A DNA stretch of 61,890 nucleotides from a virus. Below the pieces are notes generated by a model that did no database searches, was not told the DNA's origin, and worked only from the letters and a program-made list of their open reading frames with translations. Positions 49,291 to 56,148 of the stretch are shown here, in pieces (positions within the stretch are counted from its first letter, which is position 1; each line of letters begins with the position of its first letter). The translations under genes and the position numbers were made by a program. The stretch covers positions 1 to 61,890 of the IMG/VR virus record IMGVR_UViG_3300043621_000039. The stretch is one strand, 5' to 3'.

Positions 49291-50022
49291 ATGATCGACC
49301 TCACCGCTACCGACCTAACCACCAAGACCGCTGTTGAGCTTCGCTCGATCGGATCGCAGGCCGGAGTCAAGGGTGCCGCGAAGGCCCGCAAGTCCGATCT
49401 GCTGGCAGCGCTTCTTCCGATCCAGGACGAGCAGCGCGCCGCGAAGCAGCCCAAGATCGAGGTCGCCAAGCGCTCCAACCTGTGCGGCGTCTGCGGCAAG
49501 CGCCGGATCGGCACGACCGGCCAGGACCCCAAGAGCGCCAAGCTAGCGGACCTCTGCGGGCTGTGCTTCGATGAGGGCGGCTGGGAGAACTCCCACAGCG
49601 ACTCCAACCATGACGGCATCCTGTCCACGCCTGAGGCGGACCGGACGCCGGAGCAGCTGGCGGAGATCGACGGTTGCTGGATCTGCTTCCCGCAGCTGAA
49701 CCTGGCGCAGGCGGAGCCCACCGGCCGCAGTCGGGCCGGAATGGTCATCCTGGCGAAGGGCGACGAGACCCACAAGTCGCAGACCTTCAAGGCGCACGCG
49801 GAGGCGGCTGGCTGGAAGGTCTCGATCCTGGGCTCCGTCGTCAGCGATGAGGATGGCGAAGAGATCGAGCGCTACGTCGCCACCGCGAAGCGGGGCAAGG
49901 ACCGGATGACGATGGCGTGGGACGGCCGAGCGTATGACTACGCGGGCAGCTCCGCTTTCCTGAACGGCAAGTCCCGCAAGGTCCGGAACCTCAAGGAGGC
50001 CACGCGGCTCTTGGTGGCCTAG
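49291..50022 (+). CDS. Hypothetical protein with SAP/Rho-N-like and zinc-binding regions
   Basis: 243 residues. Residues 1-50 (TAVELRSIGSQAGVKGAAKARKSDLLAALL) resemble a SAP or Rho-N nucleic-acid-binding helix pair. Two Cys sets follow, CGVCGKRR with CGLC near residues 65-95, and CWIC near residue 130, which may bind zinc. The last 90 residues are alpha/beta. Probably DNA- or RNA-binding. Own promoter and leader, and a GNRA-looped terminator directly after it. Confidence 0.65.
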   Translation: MIDLTATDLTTKTAVELRSIGSQAGVKGAAKARKSDLLAALLPIQDEQRAAKQPKIEVAKRSNLCGVCGKRRIGTTGQDPKSAKLADLCGLCFDEGGWENSHSDSNHDGILSTPEADRTPEQLAEIDGCWICFPQLNLAQAEPTGRSRAGMVILAKGDETHKSQTFKAHAEAAGWKVSILGSVVSDEDGEEIERYVATAKRGKDRMTMAWDGRAYDYAGSSAFLNGKSRKVRNLKEATRLLVA

Positions 50023-50029
50023 TACGGAA

Positions 50030-50057
50030 CGAGGGAGCCGGGCAACCGGCTCCCTCG
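50030..50057 (+). terminator. Perfect hairpin with GCAA tetraloop
   Basis: CGAGGGAGCCGG (50030-50041) and CCGGCTCCCTCG (50046-50057) pair over 12 bases around GCAA. Very stable; followed within 10 bases by the next -10 box. Confidence 0.75.
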
Positions 50058-50065
50058 CACTGGGG

Positions 50066-50100
50066 TATACTGCCGGTAAGACCAATCGAAGGGACCAGCC
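50066..50100 (+). promoter_or_regulatory. Promoter and start-associated leader of the gene at 50101
   Basis: -10 box TATACT (50066-50071) then AATCGAAGGGACCAG (50084-50098). No AGAGAG hairpin here. Confidence 0.6.
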
Positions 50101-50400
50101 ATGAACTTCCAGACCTCCCACACCAAGTCCAACGCCGTACTCATCGCCCAGGCAATCTCAGGGAATCTGGAGGATGAGTTCGGCTCCGTCTACCTCACCG
50201 AGAACGAGGATGACGACTCACACCTCAAGGCGGTTGGCGCCGAGCTATCGCACGGTACGGCCGGAACGGAGAGCTTCGAGGTTCTGGCGTCGGACGGTCA
50301 GGTATACCGCGTCTGCGTAGTGCCGATCCCCACCGAGCGTTCCTCGGAGTTCACTGAGAAGGCCCAGGCAGAACTCTTCCGGCCGGTGCCGGCATGCTGA
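50101..50400 (+). CDS. Hypothetical protein
   Basis: 99 residues, acidic centre (ENEDDDSHL), then strand-rich second half (FEVLASDGQVYRVCVVPI). No family recognised. Supported by leader and codon use. Confidence 0.65.
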   Translation: MNFQTSHTKSNAVLIAQAISGNLEDEFGSVYLTENEDDDSHLKAVGAELSHGTAGTESFEVLASDGQVYRVCVVPIPTERSSEFTEKAQAELFRPVPAC

Positions 50401-50519
50401 AGCCGGTCGAGCAGATGACGGTCGCGGAGCTGGATGAAGAGATCGCATACCGCGAGCGCGCCGGGAAGACTGCTGGGCTACGGTACCGGCGACTCAGGGT
50501 CGCACGAGGCGTCAAGTAA
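50394..50519 (+). CDS. Small hypothetical protein
   Basis: 41 residues overlapping the preceding gene by seven bases. One helix (MTVAELDEEIAYRERAGK) then a basic tail. Supported only by coupling. Confidence 0.45.
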   Translation: MLKPVEQMTVAELDEEIAYRERAGKTAGLRYRRLRVARGVK

Positions 50520-50535
50520 AACCCCACCTATTTAG

Positions 50536-50566
50536 TTCGTAGGAATTGACCGAAGGGACCAAGATC
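50536..50566 (+). promoter_or_regulatory. Start-associated leader with TTCGTAGGAATTG motif
   Basis: TTCGTAGGAATTG (50536-50548) followed by ACCGAAGGGACC. The first motif recurs at 55781 in the same position before a start and inverted at 46402. Confidence 0.55.
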
Positions 50567-51370
50567 GTGACCACCAACGTACCCAAGGGCGCGAACCGCG
50601 CGAGCGCCGCAGCCCGGACCCGCAAGCATGCCCAGCGCACCCTGCTGCCGCCCAAGCCGGGCGTAGTCGCGGAGGCTCGGGAAGCCATCGCAGAGGCGGC
50701 TGCTAGCGCCCCTAGCTCCAACGCAGAGGCTCTGGATGACCGGAGCGTGGGGAAGGCCAGGGCCTTCGCTGCGAAGGCCGGAGAATTGGGTTGGAGCGTG
50801 CTGAAGGAGGTCCGGGGCGGAGCCGCAGAGGTTACCGTGACGCGCGGCTCCGAGACGGTCGTGCAGGCGTGGAGGGGTGGGGTCTGGCAGTATGACGCGT
50901 CGATCTATGCCTACGGTGACCGGACCACCAAGCCTCGCAATGCGTCCGGCGCGATCAAGCTGCTGGGTCGCTCTGAGGTGGCCGCGAGCGCGGAGGCCTC
51001 CAAGGTCCAGACCAACCGGCACTTCCGCAAGGCGGAGCCCAAGGATATCCAGCAGACCCTGGAGAAGGCTCAGCGAGCGCTCCCGTTCGATCCTGAACTG
51101 GCGACCGATGAGGAGATCAGCGGGATCCTTGCGGGGCAGGCGCTGGTGTGGTATAACCGGATCGGCCGCAGCAATGACTCGGCGATCGTGGGCCGCTCCG
51201 GTGTCCGCATCACGTACCTGCCGGATGGCCAGCGGGTCGCCAACTTCTGCTGCCCGGTGACGGGGTTCCGCTCTTGCCTGGTGACGGCGATCCTCAAGGT
51301 AGGTCGTGGCCGGTCTCTTGTCACCAAGGGCAGCCCCACCGAAGGCTCGGCGCTGGTGGAGGTCTCCTGA
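50567..51370 (+). CDS. Hypothetical protein
   Basis: 267 residues from GTG at 50567, chosen because CCGAAGGGACC precedes it at the usual distance. Basic Ala-rich N-terminus (residues 1-50), then a compact domain (LGWSVLKEVRGGAAEVTVTRG with a later GGVWQYDAS), then a second domain with PDGQRVANFCCPVTGFRS near the end. Similar two-domain proteins occur in actinophage early regions; function unknown. Confidence 0.65.
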   Translation: MTTNVPKGANRASAAARTRKHAQRTLLPPKPGVVAEAREAIAEAAASAPSSNAEALDDRSVGKARAFAAKAGELGWSVLKEVRGGAAEVTVTRGSETVVQAWRGGVWQYDASIYAYGDRTTKPRNASGAIKLLGRSEVAASAEASKVQTNRHFRKAEPKDIQQTLEKAQRALPFDPELATDEEISGILAGQALVWYNRIGRSNDSAIVGRSGVRITYLPDGQRVANFCCPVTGFRSCLVTAILKVGRGRSLVTKGSPTEGSALVEVS

Positions 51371-51618
51371 TGCTCAGCCACGACCTCGCGCAAGCGCTGC
51401 TCGCCAGGCGCAACAACGATATCCAGTTCGTCGTGGAGGTGGCTGAGGAGGGCCACGATGACGGAGACTTCCACACCACCGAGATGAATGATGACCGGGA
51501 ACGGGTCCGTTCTGGCGGAACGGACCTGGACGTCATCGGCTATGACGCGGAGAACGATTTCATCATCATCAAGCTAGGCACCATTTTCCTGGGGGATCCA
51601 GACGCTCCCGCCAAGTAG
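51370..51618 (+). CDS. Small hypothetical protein
   Basis: 82 residues, one-base overlap with the previous stop. Acidic, with N-terminal helix and a C-terminal hydrophobic strand (DFIIIKLGTIFLG). No family recognised. Confidence 0.6.
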   Translation: MLSHDLAQALLARRNNDIQFVVEVAEEGHDDGDFHTTEMNDDRERVRSGGTDLDVIGYDAENDFIIIKLGTIFLGDPDAPAK

Positions 51619-51628
51619 AATTCCCTCC

Positions 51629-52084
51629 ATGAGCGGTGAGACCCAAGCCCAGGAGTCCGGCTGGACCATTGACACGTTGAAGGCGCTCGTGGATGAACGC
51701 GAGCGCCATCAGCGTGAGTTGTCGGCGGAACGCGACCGGCGGTATGCTGAGGTGGCTGAGGAGCGCGAAAAGGCGCTCAAGATCAAGGAGGAGGCGGACA
51801 AGGCCGCTCTTACCCTGCAACGGATTGACCAGACCTATAAGGATGAGCAGGGCAACAAGCTGCGCGAGCAGATCAACTCCGAGCGCAACACCTATGTCAC
51901 CGGGGACCAGCTAGCGGCTGCGGTCCGAGAGATGACTGGGAAGATCCAGCCTCTCACAGACTTCGTCTCTGGACAGAATAGCGTCAAGGCGAGTAACCAG
52001 GACGGACGATCCACAATCGTGATATTGATCTCTATTGCGGTTGCAGTGATTAGTCTGGTGGCCCTTATCCTGAGCCAGAGTTAA
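51629..52084 (+). CDS. Coiled-coil protein with C-terminal membrane anchor
   Basis: 151 residues. Residues 20-85 are a strong coiled coil (ERERHQRELSAERDRRYAEV). The last 22 residues are one membrane segment, making a tail-anchored protein with the coil in the cytoplasm. TAGAAT at 51616-51621 lies seven bases before the ATG and no ribosome site is present, so it may be transcribed as a leaderless message. Similar proteins occur near lysis or early genes of actinophages, function unknown. Confidence 0.65.
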   Translation: MSGETQAQESGWTIDTLKALVDERERHQRELSAERDRRYAEVAEEREKALKIKEEADKAALTLQRIDQTYKDEQGNKLREQINSERNTYVTGDQLAAAVREMTGKIQPLTDFVSGQNSVKASNQDGRSTIVILISIAVAVISLVALILSQS

Positions 52085-52126
52085 AATAGTTGGGGATTCA
52101 AGTAGCCATTCCGGCAACTAATGGCG

Positions 52127-52185
52127 TAGACTGGTGTCCAGAGGGGAAAGCGTGAGAGACTCTCCCCCAACCGAAGGGACCAGAA
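52127..52185 (+). promoter_or_regulatory. Promoter and start-associated leader of the gene at 52186
   Basis: -10 box TAGACT (52127-52132), a GGGGA...TCCCC hairpin (52143-52167) whose loop contains GTGAGAGAC, then CAACCGAAGGGACCAG before the ATG. Confidence 0.6.
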
Positions 52186-52629
52186 ATGACCCCCACCGCT
52201 CGCAAGGCCCGGAACGGCCGGATTGCCGCCCTCACCGTTTTCGGTGCTGGTTCGCTGGCTTCGCTGGCCGCCAACCTGATGGCCTCCAACCACACCCCGG
52301 TCGGAATGGTCGTTGGCGCTTTCCCGGCGCTGATGCTGCTGGGCTCGCTTTACCTGCTGGAGAACTCCACGACCCACCCCCGCTGGGTCCGCTGGGCGAT
52401 TGCGCCGGTGATCCTGATCGCCGCGTGGATGAGCTACTGGCACGTGGTCGAGGTCGTGCTGAGCGCGGGCGAGGGTGCCCTCACCGCCCACCTCTTCCCG
52501 TTCATCATCGACCTCCCGATGGCCATCGCATCGGCCGCGCTCCGACCGGCTCCGGTGAAGCGTCCGGCACGTCGTCGTCCGGCTGCGAAGCGGGCCAGTG
52601 CTCCGGCCAAGCTCAAGATCGCCAACTGA
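52186..52629 (+). CDS. DUF2637 (SpdA-like) membrane protein
   Basis: 147 residues with four membrane segments (about residues 13-33, 38-57, 66-84 and 98-115) and a very basic tail (PVKRPARRRPAAKRASAPAK). The plan matches DUF2637 proteins of actinobacterial plasmids and phages, some linked to plasmid spread. The basic tail could touch DNA at the membrane. Own promoter and leader; terminator hairpin follows. Confidence 0.7.
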   Translation: MTPTARKARNGRIAALTVFGAGSLASLAANLMASNHTPVGMVVGAFPALMLLGSLYLLENSTTHPRWVRWAIAPVILIAAWMSYWHVVEVVLSAGEGALTAHLFPFIIDLPMAIASAALRPAPVKRPARRRPAAKRASAPAKLKIAN

Positions 52630-52641
52630 GAGATCGACCGG

Positions 52642-52669
52642 TGGGACCTCCCAGCCAGGGGAGGTCCCA
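52642..52669 (+). terminator. Perfect hairpin, probable terminator
   Basis: TGGGACCTCCC (52642-52652) pairs with GGGAGGTCCCA (52659-52669) over 11 bases around a six-base loop; TTAG follows. Confidence 0.65.
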
Positions 52670-52675
52670 TTAGCG

Positions 52676-52723
52676 TATAGTCACCATTGGCCGAGAGAGC
52701 GGCCCCAACCGAAGGGACTGGAA
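52676..52723 (+). promoter_or_regulatory. Promoter and start-associated leader of the gene at 52724
   Basis: -10 box TATAGT (52676-52681), perfect hairpin GGCCGAGAGAGCGGCC (52689-52704), then CAACCGAAGGGACTGG before the ATG. Closely matches the leader at 49238. Confidence 0.65.
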
Positions 52724-52915
52724 ATGAGCCCGGACCGAAAGCGTCGGCACCGCATCCGGCGCGGATATATGAACCAGCCCGCTGAAGGCCACTACGCGGA
52801 CTGCGTTCCGTGCGGTCACACCGGAGGTCTCTTCAAGACCCGGGACCAGGCTACGTCCCAATACGAGGAGCACAAGCGGACCGGTAAGTCGCTGCGGGAC
52901 GGGGAGTGGAAATGA
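52724..52915 (+). CDS. Small zinc-binding-like protein
   Basis: 63 residues. Basic start (KRRHRIRRGYM), CVPCGHTG and a distal EEHKRTGK give a C-C-H-H-like set resembling actinophage proteins that bind one zinc. It overlaps the helicase gene downstream by four bases and starts its transcript. Confidence 0.6.
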   Translation: MSPDRKRRHRIRRGYMNQPAEGHYADCVPCGHTGGLFKTRDQATSQYEEHKRTGKSLRDGEWK

Positions 52916-54861
52916 CGGTCCGGGTGGAGCGCGGAGGGAACCGCATCCTGCTTGCTAGCGAGGGGCCCACACCAGGCCTCTCCTCCTCCATTCCTGGCGC
53001 GTACTTCCGGAAGGATAAGCTTTGGAGCCTTCCGTTGGATCTCAGCACCTGCTTCCTGCTCCGCGAGCGGTTCGGATCCCGACTGGTGATCGGTCCGCTT
53101 CTGACCTCGTGGGCCAAGGCCGAGAAGGCTAAGCGCGCCAGCCTTGAGTCCACGGCCGGGGCTGCCGATGCGGATCTGCGGGTACTCCCTCAGGTGGCTC
53201 CCCGCCTCCACGCAGCCATGGGTACGCGGACCTATCAGCGCGCCGCAGCACGGTTCATCGCTGACGCGCTCGGGCGTGACGGCCGGAGGCGTGCCCTGGT
53301 GGCGGACACGGTCGGCCTGGGCAAGACCGCTGAGGCCATGGCTGGGATCCTGGAGTCCGGCGTCCCAGGTCCGTACCTGGTGGTCTGCCCGATGGGCGCG
53401 GTGGAGCTGACCTGGCGACCGGAGATCACCCGCTGGCTTGGCCCGGACGCGGAGGTCATCACGCTCCCGGTCGGGAAGGCCAAACGGGATGAAGTGCTCC
53501 GCGAGCTGAGTGTGCAGGAACCGGCTTCGCTCCAACGTACGTGGGTTATCGTGCATCCGGCCATCGTCCGTACCCAGACGTGGTGGATCTGCGCTCTCTG
53601 TGGCGATCAGACCAAGTACACGGTTCGGCCTACGGCTGAGTTGGACTGCGGCCACGAGAAGGATCGTGGAACCAAGGTCAAGCACGAGCACTCGTTCCCC
53701 CATCTTTTCGGGATGGAGTGGGGCGCACTCGTCGCGGATGAGTCGGACCAGATCCTGATCCGCAAGACCGGTACGCCGAACCTGCAGCGACGCGGTATGG
53801 AGATGCTGCGAGATCTGGTGCGGCTTGATGGGATCCGGCTGGCGATGAGCGGTACGCCGTTCCGCTCCAAGCCGCATCAGATCTGGAGCACGCTCAACTG
53901 GCTCGATCCGGTCGAGTGGGGCGGCAAGTGGCGCTTCATCCAGAAGTACTGGAACACCGGAGGCTACTCCGGTTATGAGATCATCAAGGATGGCTTCATT
54001 GAGGAGCGCGAGCCGATGATGCTTGATGAGCTGCGGTCTGTGATGATCCGGCGGACCCGTGAAGAGGTCCGGGCAGACCTGCCTGAAAAGCTCTATCCCT
54101 CCAATGTCGATCCGGAGACCTCCGGTCTGACCGCAGGTATCTACCTGCCGATGAACGCCAAGCAGCGCAAGGCCTATGACTCCATCGTCAAGGATGGCGA
54201 GGCAACCATCGACGGCGGAACCCTTAGCCCGCTTGGGGTCCTGGCTGAGATGACCCGAATGAAGCAGTTTGCCAGTGCCGAAGGTATCCTGGTGAACGGG
54301 GAGTTCCAGCCGATCGCTGCCGGCAACAAGTATGACTGGATCCTGGAGTTCTTGGAGCAGCTGGGGTTCCCGGATCGCCCGGCAACTAAGCTGGTGATTG
54401 CTAGCCAGTTCACCAAGCTACTTAACGTTTTCCGTGACGGGGTTGGTAAGGCGTTCAACCACTATATCCAGCAGGGATCAATCACCGGCGAGCAGACCGG
54501 GTTGGCCCGTAAGAAGTTGGTTGACAGGTTTGAAGATGTGGACTCCGATCTCTCGTTGCTGTGGATCAACACCAAGGCCGGAGGCTCCGCCATCACGCTG
54601 GACGCTGCCGACTCGATGGTGGTGATCGATGAGACCTATGTGGATGACGAGCAGCAGCAGCTTGAGGGGCGGATCGATAACCGCAACCCAGAGCGGAAGA
54701 TCGTTCCCAGGTCCTACTACTACCTGCGGTCCAGCGACTCGATCGAAGAGCTGATTGCAGTCCAGAACGCACAAGCGAAGGCTCGCGGGCAGCGGATGCT
54801 AGACGGAGCCTCCATCGCCAAGCTGGCCCGCGAAGGAAAGTTGCAGAAGGGCAAGCGATGA
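52912..54861 (+). CDS. SNF2-like superfamily 2 helicase
   Basis: 649 residues. Motif I DTVGLGKT near residue 133, motif II ADESDQ near residue 275, motif III SGTPFRSKP near 307, motif V-like KAGGSAITLDAAD near 558 and motif VI QLEGRIDNRNPER near 583. An insertion between motifs Ia and II carries CALCGDQTKY with a later DCGHE, a likely zinc site. SNF2-type phage helicases remodel DNA in replication or recombination. ATG 52912 overlaps the previous stop. It is co-transcribed with the small zinc protein upstream. Confidence 0.88.
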   Translation: MTVRVERGGNRILLASEGPTPGLSSSIPGAYFRKDKLWSLPLDLSTCFLLRERFGSRLVIGPLLTSWAKAEKAKRASLESTAGAADADLRVLPQVAPRLHAAMGTRTYQRAAARFIADALGRDGRRRALVADTVGLGKTAEAMAGILESGVPGPYLVVCPMGAVELTWRPEITRWLGPDAEVITLPVGKAKRDEVLRELSVQEPASLQRTWVIVHPAIVRTQTWWICALCGDQTKYTVRPTAELDCGHEKDRGTKVKHEHSFPHLFGMEWGALVADESDQILIRKTGTPNLQRRGMEMLRDLVRLDGIRLAMSGTPFRSKPHQIWSTLNWLDPVEWGGKWRFIQKYWNTGGYSGYEIIKDGFIEEREPMMLDELRSVMIRRTREEVRADLPEKLYPSNVDPETSGLTAGIYLPMNAKQRKAYDSIVKDGEATIDGGTLSPLGVLAEMTRMKQFASAEGILVNGEFQPIAAGNKYDWILEFLEQLGFPDRPATKLVIASQFTKLLNVFRDGVGKAFNHYIQQGSITGEQTGLARKKLVDRFEDVDSDLSLLWINTKAGGSAITLDAADSMVVIDETYVDDEQQQLEGRIDNRNPERKIVPRSYYYLRSSDSIEELIAVQNAQAKARGQRMLDGASIAKLAREGKLQKGKR

Positions 54862-55025
54862 TTGTGTTGGTACTTCTGGGGATCACGGCCTGGTTCAGCT
54901 TCGAGATTGGTCGACGTTGGGAGGTCGGTGAACGCGAGGAGCAGTTGGAAAGGCTGGAGGAGCAGAAGGAGCGGCGTGGCCGTCGTGGCACAGTCCGATT
55001 GAGGCCATTGCGTATCAGAAGGTGA
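54858..55025 (+). CDS. Small membrane protein with charged coil
   Basis: 55 residues, ATGA-coupled to the helicase. One short N-terminal membrane segment (IVLVLLGITAWFSF), then a Glu/Arg-rich helix and basic tail. Function unknown. Confidence 0.5.
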   Translation: MIVLVLLGITAWFSFEIGRRWEVGEREEQLERLEEQKERRGRRGTVRLRPLRIRR

Positions 55026-55055
55026 CAGCGGCAGTTCTCTGGCGCGTAGTAAGGT
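55026..55055 (+). promoter_or_regulatory. Promoter-like element (CAGCGGCAGT ... TAAGGT)
   Basis: CAGCGGCAGT at 55026-55035, then either TAGTAA (55047) or TAAGGT (55050, 14-base gap). It precedes the gene at 55094. Confidence 0.5.
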
Positions 55056-55093
55056 AACCGAGTACCCAATCCAGGCGAGTGAGGGAAGACGCA

Positions 55094-55642
55094 ATGACTG
55101 CACCGGCTGAGGAATACGAAGAGATGGACTACACGTACGTGCTCGGTAAGGAGGCGACTCCGCTGCAGGCACGGATGGCGGATTGGCTGCGCTCGGAGGA
55201 GGTCGGTTACGACCCCAACGCCGCGAAGTCCAAGCTGGACGCCTTCAACGAGGGCGTGCGGCTCGCCGTGGCGCACCGGATGAACTACCAGTCGTCCACG
55301 CACAACCGCGAGGCCACCGAGATCGAGCGGACCGAGCGTGCGGCGGAGCGCGCGAAGCAGGCCGCCGAGCGGGAGCAGGCCAAGGCCCAGCGCGAAGCTG
55401 CGAAGCAGAACGCCGCCAATGCCAAGGCCGCTGCGGCTGCCACGGCTCCGGTCGAGGAGGCTGCCCCGGCGGCACCGGCTGCCAAGCCCGTCAAGCGTGG
55501 CCGTGCGGCAGCCAAGCCCGCTCCGGCTCCGGCGGCTGCGGCTCCGGCTCCGGCCCCTGCGGGGCGCCCGGCAGCGCGGCGCGCTCCGGCTCGGCGTGCG
55601 GCTCCGGCGGCTGCTGCGACCGCTGGCGAGGCACCGTTCTGA
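55094..55642 (+). CDS. Ala/Pro/Lys-rich protein with helical N-terminus
   Basis: 182 residues from ATG 55094 (GAGGGAAG upstream). Residues 1-75 are a compact helical part with DYTYVLGKEATPLQARM; residues 75-110 are a charged helix; the rest is a long Ala/Pro/Arg/Lys-rich tail like histone H1 or Lsr2-type linker tails. The tail suggests DNA binding. The final GEAPF is reminiscent of SSB tips but is not acidic enough to call. Confidence 0.6.
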   Translation: MTAPAEEYEEMDYTYVLGKEATPLQARMADWLRSEEVGYDPNAAKSKLDAFNEGVRLAVAHRMNYQSSTHNREATEIERTERAAERAKQAAEREQAKAQREAAKQNAANAKAAAAATAPVEEAAPAAPAAKPVKRGRAAAKPAPAPAAAAPAPAPAGRPAARRAPARRAAPAAAATAGEAPF

Positions 55643-55649
55643 TCTGACC

Positions 55650-55675
55650 CCTGGTCGCCGGGAACGGCGGCCAGG
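55650..55675 (+). terminator. Hairpin with GGAA tetraloop
   Basis: CCTGGTCGCCG (55650-55660) pairs with CGGCGGCCAGG (55665-55675), 11 pairs with one G-T, around GGAA. It ends the preceding gene's transcript just before the tRNA-like RNA. Confidence 0.65.
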
Positions 55676-55678
55676 TTC

Positions 55679-55779
55679 GGGGAGGTAGCTCAACGGAGAG
55701 AGCACCGACCGGCGGTGTGGGAGCTGGCGCCCTAGACCGCATGGGTTGGAGGGTTGGGGTTCGAATCCCCACCTCCCCA
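55679..55779 (+). ncRNA. tRNA-like RNA with extended anticodon arm
   Basis: Acceptor stem GGGGAGG (55679-55685) pairs perfectly with CCTCCCC (55772-55778). D-arm TA-GCTC-AACGGAGA-GAGC is canonical in size. T-arm TGGGG-TTCGAAT-CCCCA is perfect. The next helix CCGAC/GTTGG fits an anticodon stem, but it encloses 35 bases instead of 7, which can extend as GCGGT/ACCGC and GGG/CCC with loop AGCTGGCG. No anticodon with U33 can be placed. Total about 100 bases; no CCA encoded; discriminator A. Confidence 0.6.
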
Positions 55780-55780
55780 C

Positions 55781-55810
55781 TTCGTAGGAATTGCTCCGAA
55801 GGGACCGAAT
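55781..55810 (+). promoter_or_regulatory. Start-associated leader with TTCGTAGGAATTG motif
   Basis: TTCGTAGGAATTG (55781-55793) then CTCCGAAGGGACC before the ATG at 55811. Immediately follows the tRNA-like RNA, so both may be on one transcript. Confidence 0.55.
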
Positions 55811-56059
55811 ATGCACCGCCACGCCGAACCGCTACCACTCCTCACCGCCCTACCGCATATCGGGCCGTTGGAGGAGTTCTACATCACCCTGCCCGAACTC
55901 CCGGCGCACGAGGTGGTGTTGCAGCACGTTAGCTCCAACGCTCCCCAGCGAACCGACCCGCGTTGGGCCCGAGCGGTGGCCATACTCGGCGGACTGCTCC
56001 TGATTGGAGCAGGGGTGTTCCTCGCGGCGATCGGCGCGTGGATGGAGTTCAGGCTATGA
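55811..56059 (+). CDS. Membrane protein
   Basis: 82 residues from ATG 55811, the start supported by the leader; the open frame upstream overlaps the tRNA-like RNA and is not coding. A His/Pro/Leu-rich N-terminal half and one membrane segment (VAILGGLLLIGAGVFLAAIG). Function unknown. Confidence 0.6.
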   Translation: MHRHAEPLPLLTALPHIGPLEEFYITLPELPAHEVVLQHVSSNAPQRTDPRWARAVAILGGLLLIGAGVFLAAIGAWMEFRL

Positions 56060-56148
56060 GCGCGGTGCTGAACTTCCTGGGAATCGTCTTGTTGGGGATC
56101 TCCCTGACTGTGGGCGTCATCGCCATCATCCGTGCGGTGCTGAAATGA
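56056..56148 (+). CDS. Very small membrane peptide
   Basis: 30 residues, one membrane segment from residue 5 to 26. Overlaps the genes on both sides by four bases. Confidence 0.5.
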   Translation: MSAVLNFLGIVLLGISLTVGVIAIIRAVLK

